Under the pieces are notes generated by a model. The model was given only the letters and a program-made list of their open reading frames with translations. It made no database searches and was not told the DNA's origin. From an uncultured Candidatus Melainabacteria bacterium (GTDB taxonomy: Bacteria > Cyanobacteriota > Vampirovibrionia > Gastranaerophilales > Gastranaerophilaceae): a stretch of DNA of 63,515 bases. Position 1 is the first letter of the stretch. Every line of letters starts with the position of its first letter. Made by a program: the position numbers and the translations under genes. Shown piece by piece: positions 43,976 to 51,780 of the stretch. The stretch is from NCBI GenBank assembly GCA_934777245.1, contig CAKVND010000004.1, positions 1 to 63,515 on the forward strand. The letters run 5' to 3'.

Positions 43976-46033
43976 ATGTCTAATCAACTGGAAAAATTAA
44001 AAAGCAGTATTAAAAAAGAATACGTTAATAACTTTGAATTAAACCTGATGAAAACATCAGGTTTTATTCCAGTTGATAAAAGACAAGGAAAACTTTATAC
44101 AATAATAAGTCAATCAAACTTAAAAGACATTGAAACTATTCGTTCAATTGTTGAAAAAAAAGTGGAAACTTATGCAGGTATGGAACCAATACCCGTAAGT
44201 GATGCAATTTTTAGTGAAGTTTATAATTATGTAAACAGTTTAATAAATTCGCCTGATGTAACTCCGCAAGCAGAAGCAAAAAAAGACGAAGTGAAGGAGA
44301 TTTCTCCGGAAGAAATGCTTGTAACTATTGGATGGTTACAAAAAGACCAACTTTTAGAAGCTCAAAAATTAGCGCAAGAAAAAAAAGTTCCACTAGATGC
44401 AATTTTCTATGAAAAAGATTTTTTAACTTATGAACAAATTGTTTCTTACTTGAAAAAAAAATTTGGCGTTACTGTAATTTCTAAATCAAATATTAAAGTT
44501 GACAATTCAATATTAAAGCTCCTTCCTGATGATTTTGTCGAAAAGAAAAAGACAATTATCATGTCAATGGAAGATAATAATAAGCTTGCTGTTGCAATGG
44601 TTAATCCTAACGACAAGTATACAATTCGTGAGATTTCGCTTTCAACAGGGCGTTCATTGAATGTATATTGTATTCCTTATTTTGAATACGAACAGTATCT
44701 AAAAGAATACTTTATGCAAAAAAAAAGTGAACAAGCTGCAAAAGAAACTGAAAGAATTATTCAAAGTATCGAAGAAGAAGCTGCGCAGTTTAATAATGAA
44801 GAATCACTTTGGACACAAGTTGAAAAAGAACTTCAAGATGCAAGCGGTAATGTTGCAAAATTCGTTTATAAAATTATTACAGATGCAATTGATGCAAAAG
44901 CTTCAGATATTCATATCGAACCAAGAATAGGCTATTATGTAGTACGTGTACGTACTGACGGTATTTTGAAAAAAGTTCTCGAAATTCCCGGAAGTATAGA
45001 ACAAGCTGTAATTACGCGTTTTAAGGTTCTTGCAAGAATGAATATTGCAGAACACAGAAGACCGCAAGATGGTACGTTTTCTATTAAATATAATGATAGA
45101 ATGTATGATTTTCGTATAAATACACTTCCGGTTTCAGGTAAAGAAAAAGTCGTAATCCGTATTTTAGCACCAGCTGTAAGTTTAAAAGCTGCCGGTGATA
45201 AAATGGTTATTGCAGGCGCTTCTGAAACTGATATTCAAAAAATCCATGATATGGTTCAATCACCAAACGGAATTATTTTGACGTCAGGTCCTACTGGTTC
45301 CGGTAAAACAACTACGCTTTATACGATTTTGAAAGCTTTAAACAAAGAAGATGTTAATATCACTACAATCGAAGACCCGATAGAAATTAAACTTGAAGGT
45401 ATTAACCAATCGCAAGTTAACCCAAAAGCTGATATTACTTTCGCTTCTTGTATGAGAGCAATTTTAAGACAAGACCCTGACATCATTCTTATCGGTGAAA
45501 TCAGAGACTTTGAAACCTTAGAAGTTGCCATTTCTGCTGCTCTTACCGGACACTTAGTATTAAGCACAGTTCACACAAACTCAGCAGCTGCAACTGTTAC
45601 ACGTTTAATTGAGATGGGCGCAAAAGACTATTTAGTATCTTCAACTTTAACCGGTGTAATCGCGCAAAGACTTGTACGTAGACTATGTGATAAATGTAAA
45701 GAAGGATACTTTCCAACAGAAGAAGAAGTTAAACATATTTCTACAAATCCTGAAATTCAACAAAAACTTTTAAAAACAAAACTTTATAAGAAAAAAGGTT
45801 GCAAAGAATGTGGTTATCTTGGTTATACAGGTCGTTTAGGTATCTATGAAGTAATGCCTATTACAAGAGAAATCAAAAAATTAATTGCACAAGGTGCGCA
45901 TGATATTGAAATTGAAGAAGCAGCAGTAGCTGCAGGAATGAAAACTCTTAAATATTCTTGCTTAAACCATATTATGGATGGTGTGACAACAACAAGTGAG
46001 TTTATAAGAGTTTTAGGTTACGCAAGTGATTAG
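43976..46033 (+). CDS. Pilus assembly / type II secretion ATPase (PilB/GspE)
   Basis: 685 residues. N-terminal MshEN/GspE-N type domains (EEMLVTIGWLQKDQLLEAQKLAQE, IVSYLKKKFGVTVIS). The ATPase domain has Walker A GPTGSGKTTT near 438, the Asp box and Walker B region (DPDIILIGEIRD), and the His box (GHLVLSTVHTN). A four-Cys zinc site is seen: CDKCKEGYF and CKECGYLGYTGRLGIYE. It powers assembly through PilC. It follows the secretin by 5 nt. Confidence 0.96.
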   Translation: MSNQLEKLKSSIKKEYVNNFELNLMKTSGFIPVDKRQGKLYTIISQSNLKDIETIRSIVEKKVETYAGMEPIPVSDAIFSEVYNYVNSLINSPDVTPQAEAKKDEVKEISPEEMLVTIGWLQKDQLLEAQKLAQEKKVPLDAIFYEKDFLTYEQIVSYLKKKFGVTVISKSNIKVDNSILKLLPDDFVEKKKTIIMSMEDNNKLAVAMVNPNDKYTIREISLSTGRSLNVYCIPYFEYEQYLKEYFMQKKSEQAAKETERIIQSIEEEAAQFNNEESLWTQVEKELQDASGNVAKFVYKIITDAIDAKASDIHIEPRIGYYVVRVRTDGILKKVLEIPGSIEQAVITRFKVLARMNIAEHRRPQDGTFSIKYNDRMYDFRINTLPVSGKEKVVIRILAPAVSLKAAGDKMVIAGASETDIQKIHDMVQSPNGIILTSGPTGSGKTTTLYTILKALNKEDVNITTIEDPIEIKLEGINQSQVNPKADITFASCMRAILRQDPDIILIGEIRDFETLEVAISAALTGHLVLSTVHTNSAAATVTRLIEMGAKDYLVSSTLTGVIAQRLVRRLCDKCKEGYFPTEEEVKHISTNPEIQQKLLKTKLYKKKGCKECGYLGYTGRLGIYEVMPITREIKKLIAQGAHDIEIEEAAVAAGMKTLKYSCLNHIMDGVTTTSEFIRVLGYASD

Positions 46034-46051
46034 TGAGAAAATGAGGTTTAT

Positions 46052-47251
46052 ATGCCAATATATACATATACAGCATTAAAACAAGGTAAAGAAGTTGTAA
46101 AAGGTGAAATCACTGCATCCAATTTAAAAGATGCTCGTGAAATTATCAGAAAAATGGGCTTAGTACCTACTAAAGTAAATGAGTATTCTGATGCAAAAGC
46201 TAAAAAAGCTGCAAAAATTGCGGCATTATCTTTGAGTGAAAAAATTGACTTTATATCGACACTGCAAATCTTGCTAACATCCGGTATTCCTGCTGTTGAA
46301 TCTTTAATGTTCATGGAACAAGAAGCTGCAAAGAAGAAAATTCGCGATATGTCAAAAGTCTTAAAAACCCAAATTATGGCCGGTTCAACTTTTGCAGATA
46401 CACTTGCAAGATATCCGCAAGTATTCGGTTATATTTTTATCGGTTTGATTAAAGCCGGCGAAGAATCCGGTGAATTGGAAAAAACATTGGGACGTATTAA
46501 AGACCTGCTTACAAAACAGGCAAACATCAAAGGTAAAGTTATTGGAACATTGATGTATCCGGCTTTCGTTGTAGTTTTGGCATTTTGTATCACAATTGTC
46601 ATGCTAGTATTTGTATTCCCTGCTTTTAAGGAAATGTTTGAACAACAAGAAAAAGCATTACCACTTATTACATCTATTATGATTAATGCAGGTGATTATC
46701 TGAAAACTTATTGGTTTACAATTCCAATTTTCATAATTACATTTATTGCTTTTTGTTACATGATGGTAAATTGGAAACCCGCTAGAGAACTGCTAGATAA
46801 GTTCGTATTAAAGATTCCGCTTTTGAATAACTTAATTATGTATTCAAATTATTCAAACTTCTTATCAGTAATGAGCGTGTCTTATGACGCCGGTATTCCG
46901 ATTGTAGACTGTTTGCACTTGGCTGTAATTACATTAACAAACTCTGTAATGCGTAACAAAATGAGCGGTGCAATTGTTAAAGTTCAACAAGGTTTGCAAG
47001 TATCGCAAGCTTTCAAGTCAACAAAAATTGTTCCAAAAATGCTTTTGTTTATGGTTGCAACAGGTGAACAATCCGGTCGTTTGGGTGATATGCTTGAAAA
47101 AGGTGTAAATTTCTTGGATAAAACCTTGGATGGTATTATTGATACCATGACTAAAATGATTGAACCGATTATGCTTATTGTAATTGGTAGTATTGTACTT
47201 GTAATGGCTTTGGCTTTGTACTTACCATTGTTCCAATCATATATGAGCTAA
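46052..47251 (+). CDS. Inner-membrane platform protein (PilC/GspF)
   Basis: 399 residues. Begins MPIYTYTALKQGKEVVKGEITA, typical for PilC/GspF. Two repeated T2SSF domains: LSEKIDFISTLQILLTSGIPAVESL and YSNFLSVMSVSYDAGIPIVDCL, each followed by membrane helices (near 170-195, 215-240 and 370-395). The conserved GEESGELE and TGEQSGRLGDML are present. GAGG precedes ATG. Last core gene of the operon. Confidence 0.96.
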   Translation: MPIYTYTALKQGKEVVKGEITASNLKDAREIIRKMGLVPTKVNEYSDAKAKKAAKIAALSLSEKIDFISTLQILLTSGIPAVESLMFMEQEAAKKKIRDMSKVLKTQIMAGSTFADTLARYPQVFGYIFIGLIKAGEESGELEKTLGRIKDLLTKQANIKGKVIGTLMYPAFVVVLAFCITIVMLVFVFPAFKEMFEQQEKALPLITSIMINAGDYLKTYWFTIPIFIITFIAFCYMMVNWKPARELLDKFVLKIPLLNNLIMYSNYSNFLSVMSVSYDAGIPIVDCLHLAVITLTNSVMRNKMSGAIVKVQQGLQVSQAFKSTKIVPKMLLFMVATGEQSGRLGDMLEKGVNFLDKTLDGIIDTMTKMIEPIMLIVIGSIVLVMALALYLPLFQSYMS

Positions 47252-47272
47252 GTTGCAAAAAGGAAATAATTA

Positions 47273-47554
47273 ATGGAAAATAACGAGATTTTAGAATTAT
47301 CAACATCCGCTTGGCGCGAAAAAGTTTATATTGAAACCGCTGAATTTATCATCAAAGGTTATGTTTTCATGCCAAAAATCGGAAAACGCACAAGACTTTT
47401 GTCAGAAATTCTTAATACAAATAAACAATTTATTGCAGTTAAAAATTGTACAATAGAATCAAAATTATTTCCTCAACGTGCAATAGAAACTCATGATTTC
47501 TTGCAGGTTAATATTTCGACAATTTTAATTATAAGGCCAATAAATGAAGACTAA
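47273..47554 (+). CDS. Small conserved-looking hypothetical protein
   Basis: 93 residues. The sequence is beta-rich (VYIETAEFIIKGYVFMPKIGKRTRLLSEILNTNKQFIAVKNCTI), a pattern of small proteins often found beside pilus or c-di-GMP genes, but no named domain is certain. It lies 21 nt after pilC and overlaps the next gene by 11 nt, so it belongs to the same transcript. AAGGA is present before the ATG. Confidence 0.75.
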   Translation: MENNEILELSTSAWREKVYIETAEFIIKGYVFMPKIGKRTRLLSEILNTNKQFIAVKNCTIESKLFPQRAIETHDFLQVNISTILIIRPINED

Positions 47555-48362
47555 AACCTATGTTATAACAGGCTCTGCTTCCGGAATCGGACGCGCGCTT
47601 TTGGAAAAATTAGCGAAAGAGAATGTGGTTTTTGCAGGTTATAGAAACAAAGACCACGAAGAAAGTTTAAAGGCAATTTCGCCTAATATTTATCCGTTTT
47701 ATATAGATTATTCAAAACCTGAAACAATACGTTTCGCGACAGAATATTTGGTTTCTAAATGTACCAAAATTGATACTCTAATCAATATTGCAGGTTGCGT
47801 TGTTGCAGGGCCTGTAGAACGCATTGAAATGAATGAAATTCGCAGGCAATTTGATGTAAATGTTTTCGGGCATTTAGAATTTACACAAAGACTCATGGAT
47901 TTATTAGAAAGCGGAAAAATTATAAATATAAGTTCTATGTCGAGCTTTGGAATTTTTCCGTTTATTTCACCATATTGCGCGTCAAAACGTTGCTTAGATA
48001 TGTTCTTTAATTCTTTATTGTTGGAAAATAAAAAGAATATTAAAGTCGTGTCGATTAAACCAGGAGTTATCTCAACTCCTTTGTGGGGTAAATCTGTAAG
48101 CGAAAATTCAAAGTATTTCGATAATTGTAAAGGTTATGAAAAAGAAATGCGCTTTATGATTACAAATGCTCAAAAAAATGAGAAAAAAGGCTTGCCTGTT
48201 GAAAAAGTTGTGGATGTAATTTTAAAAGCAGATAGAGCAAAAAATCCAAAACTTTCTTATACTGTTGGCAAAGACGCTTTTATAGCAAGCCTTGTTTCAA
48301 AACTTCCTCAATCATTACAAAATTCACTTGTTAAATTCGGCATGAAATCCAGAATTAAATAG
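47544..48362 (+). CDS. Short-chain dehydrogenase/reductase
   Basis: 272 residues. NAD(P)-binding TGSASGIG at residues 10-17, NIAG near 81, and the catalytic set Ser131, Tyr144 and Lys148 (YCASK). It would oxidise or reduce an alcohol or ketone; the substrate is not known. It overlaps the preceding small gene by 11 nt and is convergent with the glycosylase gene three bases away. Confidence 0.92.
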   Translation: MKTKTYVITGSASGIGRALLEKLAKENVVFAGYRNKDHEESLKAISPNIYPFYIDYSKPETIRFATEYLVSKCTKIDTLINIAGCVVAGPVERIEMNEIRRQFDVNVFGHLEFTQRLMDLLESGKIINISSMSSFGIFPFISPYCASKRCLDMFFNSLLLENKKNIKVVSIKPGVISTPLWGKSVSENSKYFDNCKGYEKEMRFMITNAQKNEKKGLPVEKVVDVILKADRAKNPKLSYTVGKDAFIASLVSKLPQSLQNSLVKFGMKSRIK

Positions 48363-48364
48363 AA

Positions 48365-48949
48365 TTAACCAATTAACTCTTTAATTCTCTTCAAATCTTC
48401 AAGCATAAAATATCTTGGACTACCTTCTTCTAATGAATGATATCTTAAAAGATATGAAGGGTGAAAAATTGGAATACATTTGCGAATTTTACCACCAATT
48501 TCTATTTCCAAAACTTCACCTCGGATTTTCGATATTGCAACTTTTTTATCATAAAAAGATTTAAGCGCCGTAGCTCCACAAAAAATTATAATCTCCGGAT
48601 TAATAATTTCTATTTGTTGAAGCAAATAGTTTTCACAAAGCTTCTTTTCTTCATCAGAAGGTACGCGATTTTTAGGCGGTCTACATTTTACCGTATTAAT
48701 TATATATAAATCCTTTTCTCTTGAAATTCCTGCTTTTTCTAAAAACTCATTTAAGAGTTTTCCAGCTCTACCTACAAAAGGAGTTCCTGTTTTATCTTCA
48801 TTTTCACCAGGAGCTTCTCCTATAAGAATAGCACGTGCTGTTTCAGGATTTCCGTCTGAAAAGACTATATTGTTTCTGGTTTCGCCCAAAACACATTTTT
48901 TACAGTTTAAACATTCTTGTTTCAATTCATCTAATTTTTTTGATTTCAT
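48365..48949 (-). CDS. Uracil-DNA glycosylase, family 4 (Fe-S type)
   Basis: 194 residues. Motif A GEAPGENED (residues 44-52), motif near FVGRAGKLLNEFLE and motif B HPSYLLR. Four cysteines at 13, 16, 89 and 105 (ECLNCKKC, VKCRPP, KKLCENY) fit the 4Fe-4S ligands of family 4. It removes uracil from DNA. GGTGAGGG precedes the ATG. The start region is copied, with changes, in each of the neighbouring tandem units. Confidence 0.95.
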   Translation of the reverse strand: MKSKKLDELKQECLNCKKCVLGETRNNIVFSDGNPETARAILIGEAPGENEDKTGTPFVGRAGKLLNEFLEKAGISREKDLYIINTVKCRPPKNRVPSDEEKKLCENYLLQQIEIINPEIIIFCGATALKSFYDKKVAISKIRGEVLEIEIGGKIRKCIPIFHPSYLLRYHSLEEGSPRYFMLEDLKRIKELIG

Positions 48950-48961
48950 ACAACCCTCACC

Positions 48962-48989
48962 TTGAAAAATTCTAAAAATAGGTTAAAAT
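48962..48989 (+). promoter_or_regulatory. Plus-strand promoter, tandem unit 1
   Basis: TTGAAA (48962-48967), a 16-bp spacer, TAAAAT (48984-48989). The same boxes and spacing recur at 49216-49243 and 49473-49500. Transcripts would start near 48996 and run antisense to the small ORF. Confidence 0.55.
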
Positions 48990-48995
48990 AAGAAT

Positions 48996-49086
48996 ACAGG
49001 CAAGGGTAATGCGGATACCCTTCCCCGCAGTCCTAATTAAAGGACTTTGAGTGAAAGAACTATTGCTAGTATTAGCAGTAGTTCTT
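48996..49086 (+). ncRNA. Candidate antisense RNA, unit 1
   Basis: Begins about seven bases after the -10. Contains hairpin AAGGGTA/TACCCTT (49002-49022), hairpin AGTCCT-AATTAA-AGGACT (49029-49046) and a long hairpin AAGAACTA...TAGTTCTT (49055-49086). It would pair with the end of the peptide mRNA. The 3' end is not certain; it may run on through the CCTCC loop. Confidence 0.4.
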
Positions 49087-49108
49087 GTGCATTGACTTCA
49101 ACAAACAT
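49037..49108 (-). CDS. Tiny hydrophobic peptide, unit 1 (type I toxin-like)
   Basis: 23 codons and TAA. ATG is preceded by AAAGGAGG with a 5-nt gap (49114-49121). The peptide starts MFVEV, has the core ELLLILAIVL (residues 9-18) and ends KVL. It is a single short membrane helix with a charged N-terminal side, like Ibs or similar type I toxins. No homologue is claimed. Same length and core in the two following units. Confidence 0.6.
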   Translation of the reverse strand: MFVEVNAQELLLILAIVLSLKVL

Positions 49109-49215
49109 TTTGCCCTCCTTTCTATGTTGATAGTCAAAATGTGTTAAAATCTTTAGCCCATATTCTTTTTTCAATTTTACAATTCACCTATTTTTTATTT
49201 TATACTACTTTCACC

Positions 49216-49243
49216 TTGAAAAATTCTAAAAATAAGTTAAAAT
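49216..49243 (+). promoter_or_regulatory. Plus-strand promoter, tandem unit 2
   Basis: TTGAAA (49216-49221), a 16-bp spacer, TAAAAT (49238-49243). Confidence 0.55.
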
Positions 49244-49249
49244 AAGTAT

Positions 49250-49342
49250 ACAGGCAAGGGTAGCTGTAATACCCAAGCCCGCACCCTAATTAAAGGGTTT
49301 GTAGCCAAAGAACTATTGATATTAGTATCAGTAGTTCTTTTT
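49250..49342 (+). ncRNA. Candidate antisense RNA, unit 2
   Basis: Hairpins GGGTA/TACCC (49258-49274), ACCCT-AATTAA-AGGGT (49283-49298) and AAGAACTATTGATA/TATCAGTAGTTCTT (49308-49339). The last is followed by TTTTT, so it may be a terminator. Paired changes against unit 1 keep the stems. Confidence 0.45.
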
Positions 49343-49361
49343 CGCTGATTTTAATTAACAT
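49290..49361 (-). CDS. Tiny hydrophobic peptide, unit 2 (type I toxin-like)
   Basis: 23 codons and TAA after AAAGGAGG. Starts MLIKISEK, core ELLILISIVL, then W at 19 and a C-terminal QTL. Conservative changes against units 1 and 3; no indel. The Shine-Dalgarno site lies in the loop of a GCTGATTTT/AAAATCAGC stem (49344-49352 and 49384-49392). Confidence 0.6.
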   Translation of the reverse strand: MLIKISEKELLILISIVLWLQTL

Positions 49362-49472
49362 GCGACCTCCTTTCGTATTCAGAAAAATCAGCAAATGTTT
49401 ATTAAAATCTTTAGCCTGTATTCTATTGTCAATTTTACAATTCGCCTATTTTCATTTCATACAACTCTCATC

Positions 49473-49500
49473 TTGAAAATTTCTAAAAATAGGTTAAAAT
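49473..49500 (+). promoter_or_regulatory. Plus-strand promoter, tandem unit 3
   Basis: TTGAAA (49473-49478), a 16-bp spacer, TAAAAT (49495-49500). Confidence 0.55.
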
Positions 49501-49506
49501 AAGAAT

Positions 49507-49600
49507 ACAGGCAAGGGTGCCGCTTACACCCAGACCTGCGTCCTAATTAAAGGACTTTTGTTGCGAGAACTATTGCTAAGATTAGTAATAGTTCTCTTTC
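49507..49600 (+). ncRNA. Candidate antisense RNA, unit 3
   Basis: Hairpins GGGTG/CACCC (49515-49531), GTCCT-AATTAA-AGGAC followed by TTTT (49540-49559) and GAGAACTATT.../...AATAGTTCTC followed by TTTC (49565-49600). Covarying stems against units 1 and 2. Confidence 0.45.
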
Positions 49601-49618
49601 GGTGATTTTAACTAACAT
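49547..49618 (-). CDS. Tiny hydrophobic peptide, unit 3 (type I toxin-like)
   Basis: 23 codons and TAA after AAAGGAGG. Starts MLVKITER, core ELLLILAIVL, ends KVL. Differences from unit 1 include several synonymous changes (CTG/TTA, ATA/ATC, CTA/TTA, CTT/CTC), as expected for a coding sequence. The ribosome site is in the loop of a 13-bp stem with one mismatch (49604-49616 and 49635-49647). Confidence 0.6.
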   Translation of the reverse strand: MLVKITERELLLILAIVLATKVL

Positions 49619-49759
49619 TTAAACCTCCTTTCGTGTTAGTGAAAATCAGCAAATGTTTATTAAAATCTTTAGCCTGTATTCCATTTTCAATGTATGAGAA
49701 CAATTGTATCAAAAATTTACAATTTTATCAATACATTTACTACTTTGTAATATACGACA

Positions 49760-50362
49760 TTACAATCTTTCAAAATCTATTGCGCCATGTTTACAAATAG
49801 GGCAGATGTAGTCAGCAGGTAAATTTTCACCTTCATAAATATAACCACAAATTTTACATATCCAACCTTTTTTTACTACATTTTCCTGTTTTGGTTTTAC
49901 AAAATTTTGATAATAATCATAAGTTGCGGATTTATCATCCGACAAACTTTCTGCCGCAACTAATTGTGCTATAAATAACGAATGAGTGCCCAAATCAACT
50001 TCTTGTTGAACATAAGCAGAAATATAAGCATTCGTACCTTTTGTTACGTAAAAAACACCATTTGGGCTTCTTTTTGCATCTGCAAATGAAGCAAATTTGT
50101 CGACTTCTCGCCCAGATTGATACCCAAAGTGCTTATAAATATCAAAATCTGCATTTTCAGAAAGGATTGAAAGATTGAACTTTTTTGTTTTTTGAATCAT
50201 CTCATTTGTATAATTCTTTTTGTTTACTGCAATTGCAATTTGCAACGGTTCTGATGTTACTTGCATTACTGTATTAATAATGCATCCGTTATCTTTTGCA
50301 TCATCTTTTGCAGTTAAAACATAAAGTCCGTAACCGAGTTTGAACATTACACTCGTATCCAT
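49760..50362 (-). CDS. Flavin reductase-rubredoxin fusion (high-molecular-weight rubredoxin type)
   Basis: 200 residues. The first 150 form a flavin-reductase-like FMN-binding domain (GLYVLTAKDDAKDNGCIINTVMQVTSEPLQIAIAVNKKNYTNE). The last 40 form a rubredoxin domain with CKICGYIYEG and CPICKHG binding one iron. Hrb proteins pass electrons from NADH:rubredoxin reductase to flavodiiron oxidases or similar partners to remove oxygen or NO. GGGAG precedes the ATG. It is 21 nt downstream of glgC on the same strand. Confidence 0.9.
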   Translation of the reverse strand: MDTSVMFKLGYGLYVLTAKDDAKDNGCIINTVMQVTSEPLQIAIAVNKKNYTNEMIQKTKKFNLSILSENADFDIYKHFGYQSGREVDKFASFADAKRSPNGVFYVTKGTNAYISAYVQQEVDLGTHSLFIAQLVAAESLSDDKSATYDYYQNFVKPKQENVVKKGWICKICGYIYEGENLPADYICPICKHGAIDFERL

Positions 50363-50383
50363 CGAAATTCTCCCTTTGTTAAT

Positions 50384-51619
50384 TTATAATCTGGCGTTTT
50401 TTGGTACTACGGTAACTCCGCCTTCTGAAACATAAAAACCACGCGCAATATCAGCTTCTCTATCTACGCCGATTTTTGTATAAGGCGGAACATCGACATT
50501 CTTATCAATAATTGCCTTTCTAATTTCAGAATATCTGCCAATATTAACATTTTCCATTAGGATACTGTCTGATACTTGAGAATAACTGTTAATTTTAACT
50601 TTCGGCGAAAGTACGCAACGCGAAAGCATACCACCTGATACAATACATCCTTCTGAAACCATTGAATTAGTTGCCATACCAACTCTATCACCTTGTTGCC
50701 AAATGAACTTTGCAGGTGGGTAATTGTAATTAAAAGTTCTGATTGGCCATTCTTTTGAATACAAATTCAATTCAGGTTCGTAATCAAGTAAGTCCATATT
50801 AGCTTGCCAATATGCGTCTATACATCCGACATCACGCCAATATCCTTTTTCTTTTTTAGTAATTCCAGGGAAGTGGTTTTCATTAAAATTATAAATAAAA
50901 ATATTTTTACCTTGATTTAAAAGCATTGGAATTACGTTTTTGCCAAAATCGTGATTTGAAGTTTCGATTTTTGCATCTTCTTCTAATGCATCCAATAAAA
51001 TTTGTTTATTAAAAATATAATTTCCCATAGAAGCCAAACACATATTTGGATTGTTTGGCATAGCTTTTGGTGGAGTTTGAGGTTTTTCAACAAAACCTGT
51101 AAGTTTCCAATTTTCATCAACTTCTATGATTCCGAATTCATGCGCTTCTTCAATCGGAATCGGAATGGCTGAAATTGTCAAATCAGCATTTCTTTCTTTA
51201 TGAAAGTCGAGCATTTGTCCAACATCCATTTTGTAAATATGGTCGCCACCGAAAACACAAACATAATCAGGTTCTTCATCTCGAATATGAAATATATTTT
51301 GATAAACAGCGTCAGCAGTACCTTGATACCAAGCTCCGCCGGTTCTCATCTGAGCAGGAACTAAATCTACATATTGGTTCAAAAATGGCGATAGAACCCA
51401 ACCTTTTGAGATGTGTTTGTTCAAAGAATCTGATTTATACTGGGTTAAAACTTTTATTTTGAAGAAACCGGAGTTTATAAAATTATTCAAAACAAAATCA
51501 ATAATTCTGTATCGGCCACCAAACGGAACTGCTGGTTTTGCTCTATCTTGTGTAAGCGGAAACAGTCTCTTACCTTCTCCACCGGCTAAAATCATTACCA
51601 ATGCATCATCTATTGACAT
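50384..51619 (-). CDS. glgC: Glucose-1-phosphate adenylyltransferase
   Basis: 411 residues. It makes ADP-glucose for glycogen. AGGEGKRLFPLTQDRAKPAVPFGGRYRIIDF at the N-terminus is the nucleotide-binding signature, WYQGTADAVYQN and VFGGDHIYKMD hold the catalytic Asp, and GIIEVDENWKLTGFVEKP binds glucose-1-phosphate. The C-terminal beta-helix (GCIVSGGMLSRCVLSPKVKINSYSQV) is complete. GGAGG precedes the ATG. No glgA is in the window. Confidence 0.97.
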   Translation of the reverse strand: MSIDDALVMILAGGEGKRLFPLTQDRAKPAVPFGGRYRIIDFVLNNFINSGFFKIKVLTQYKSDSLNKHISKGWVLSPFLNQYVDLVPAQMRTGGAWYQGTADAVYQNIFHIRDEEPDYVCVFGGDHIYKMDVGQMLDFHKERNADLTISAIPIPIEEAHEFGIIEVDENWKLTGFVEKPQTPPKAMPNNPNMCLASMGNYIFNKQILLDALEEDAKIETSNHDFGKNVIPMLLNQGKNIFIYNFNENHFPGITKKEKGYWRDVGCIDAYWQANMDLLDYEPELNLYSKEWPIRTFNYNYPPAKFIWQQGDRVGMATNSMVSEGCIVSGGMLSRCVLSPKVKINSYSQVSDSILMENVNIGRYSEIRKAIIDKNVDVPPYTKIGVDREADIARGFYVSEGGVTVVPKNARL

Positions 51620-51705
51620 ATAACCTCCTAATTTCTCTATACGTTTATTTTATCAAATTTTAAAGCATATTTCACTCATTCTTTCGGATGGTTATCTTAA
51701 TAAAA

Positions 51706-51715
51706 TTTGTTACAA
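51706..51715. promoter_or_regulatory. Recurring TTTGTWACAA-type motif
   Basis: TTTGTTACAA, 66 nt before the transporter ATG and 25 bp before a TATTAT box (51741-51746). Confidence 0.3.
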
Positions 51716-51780
51716 TTATTTACCCGAAAGCCCCTTTGTTTATTATATGATAGAGAAGTAAGAATTAAAAAGGAGGAAAG

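Larger units (their letters stand above)
48944..49705. repeat. Three tandem ~255-bp units
   Basis: Units start near 48944, 49198 and 49455; the period is 253 then 257 bp. Each begins with a block like ATTTCATACAACTCTCATC, includes TTGAAA...TAAAAT, AATACAGGCAAGGGT, a hairpin pair, a 23-codon ORF on the minus strand and a right end TTAAAATCTTTAGCC followed by an inverted copy of the GAATACAGGC motif. Unit 1's first block is the 5' end of the glycosylase gene. Sequence has drifted but ORF length and stems are kept. Confidence 0.85.

Noticed and set aside
49049..49600. Plus-strand small ORFs in the tandem units (for example the GTG frame at 49051)
   Set aside because: The core is palindromic, so both strands give a similar ELL-rich peptide. 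The plus-strand frames lack a consistent start and ribosome site in all three units.
48944..49705. CRISPR array or phage-type repeat cluster
   Set aside because: Only three units of about 255 bp that are themselves the conserved part. There are no short repeats with unique spacers and no cas genes.
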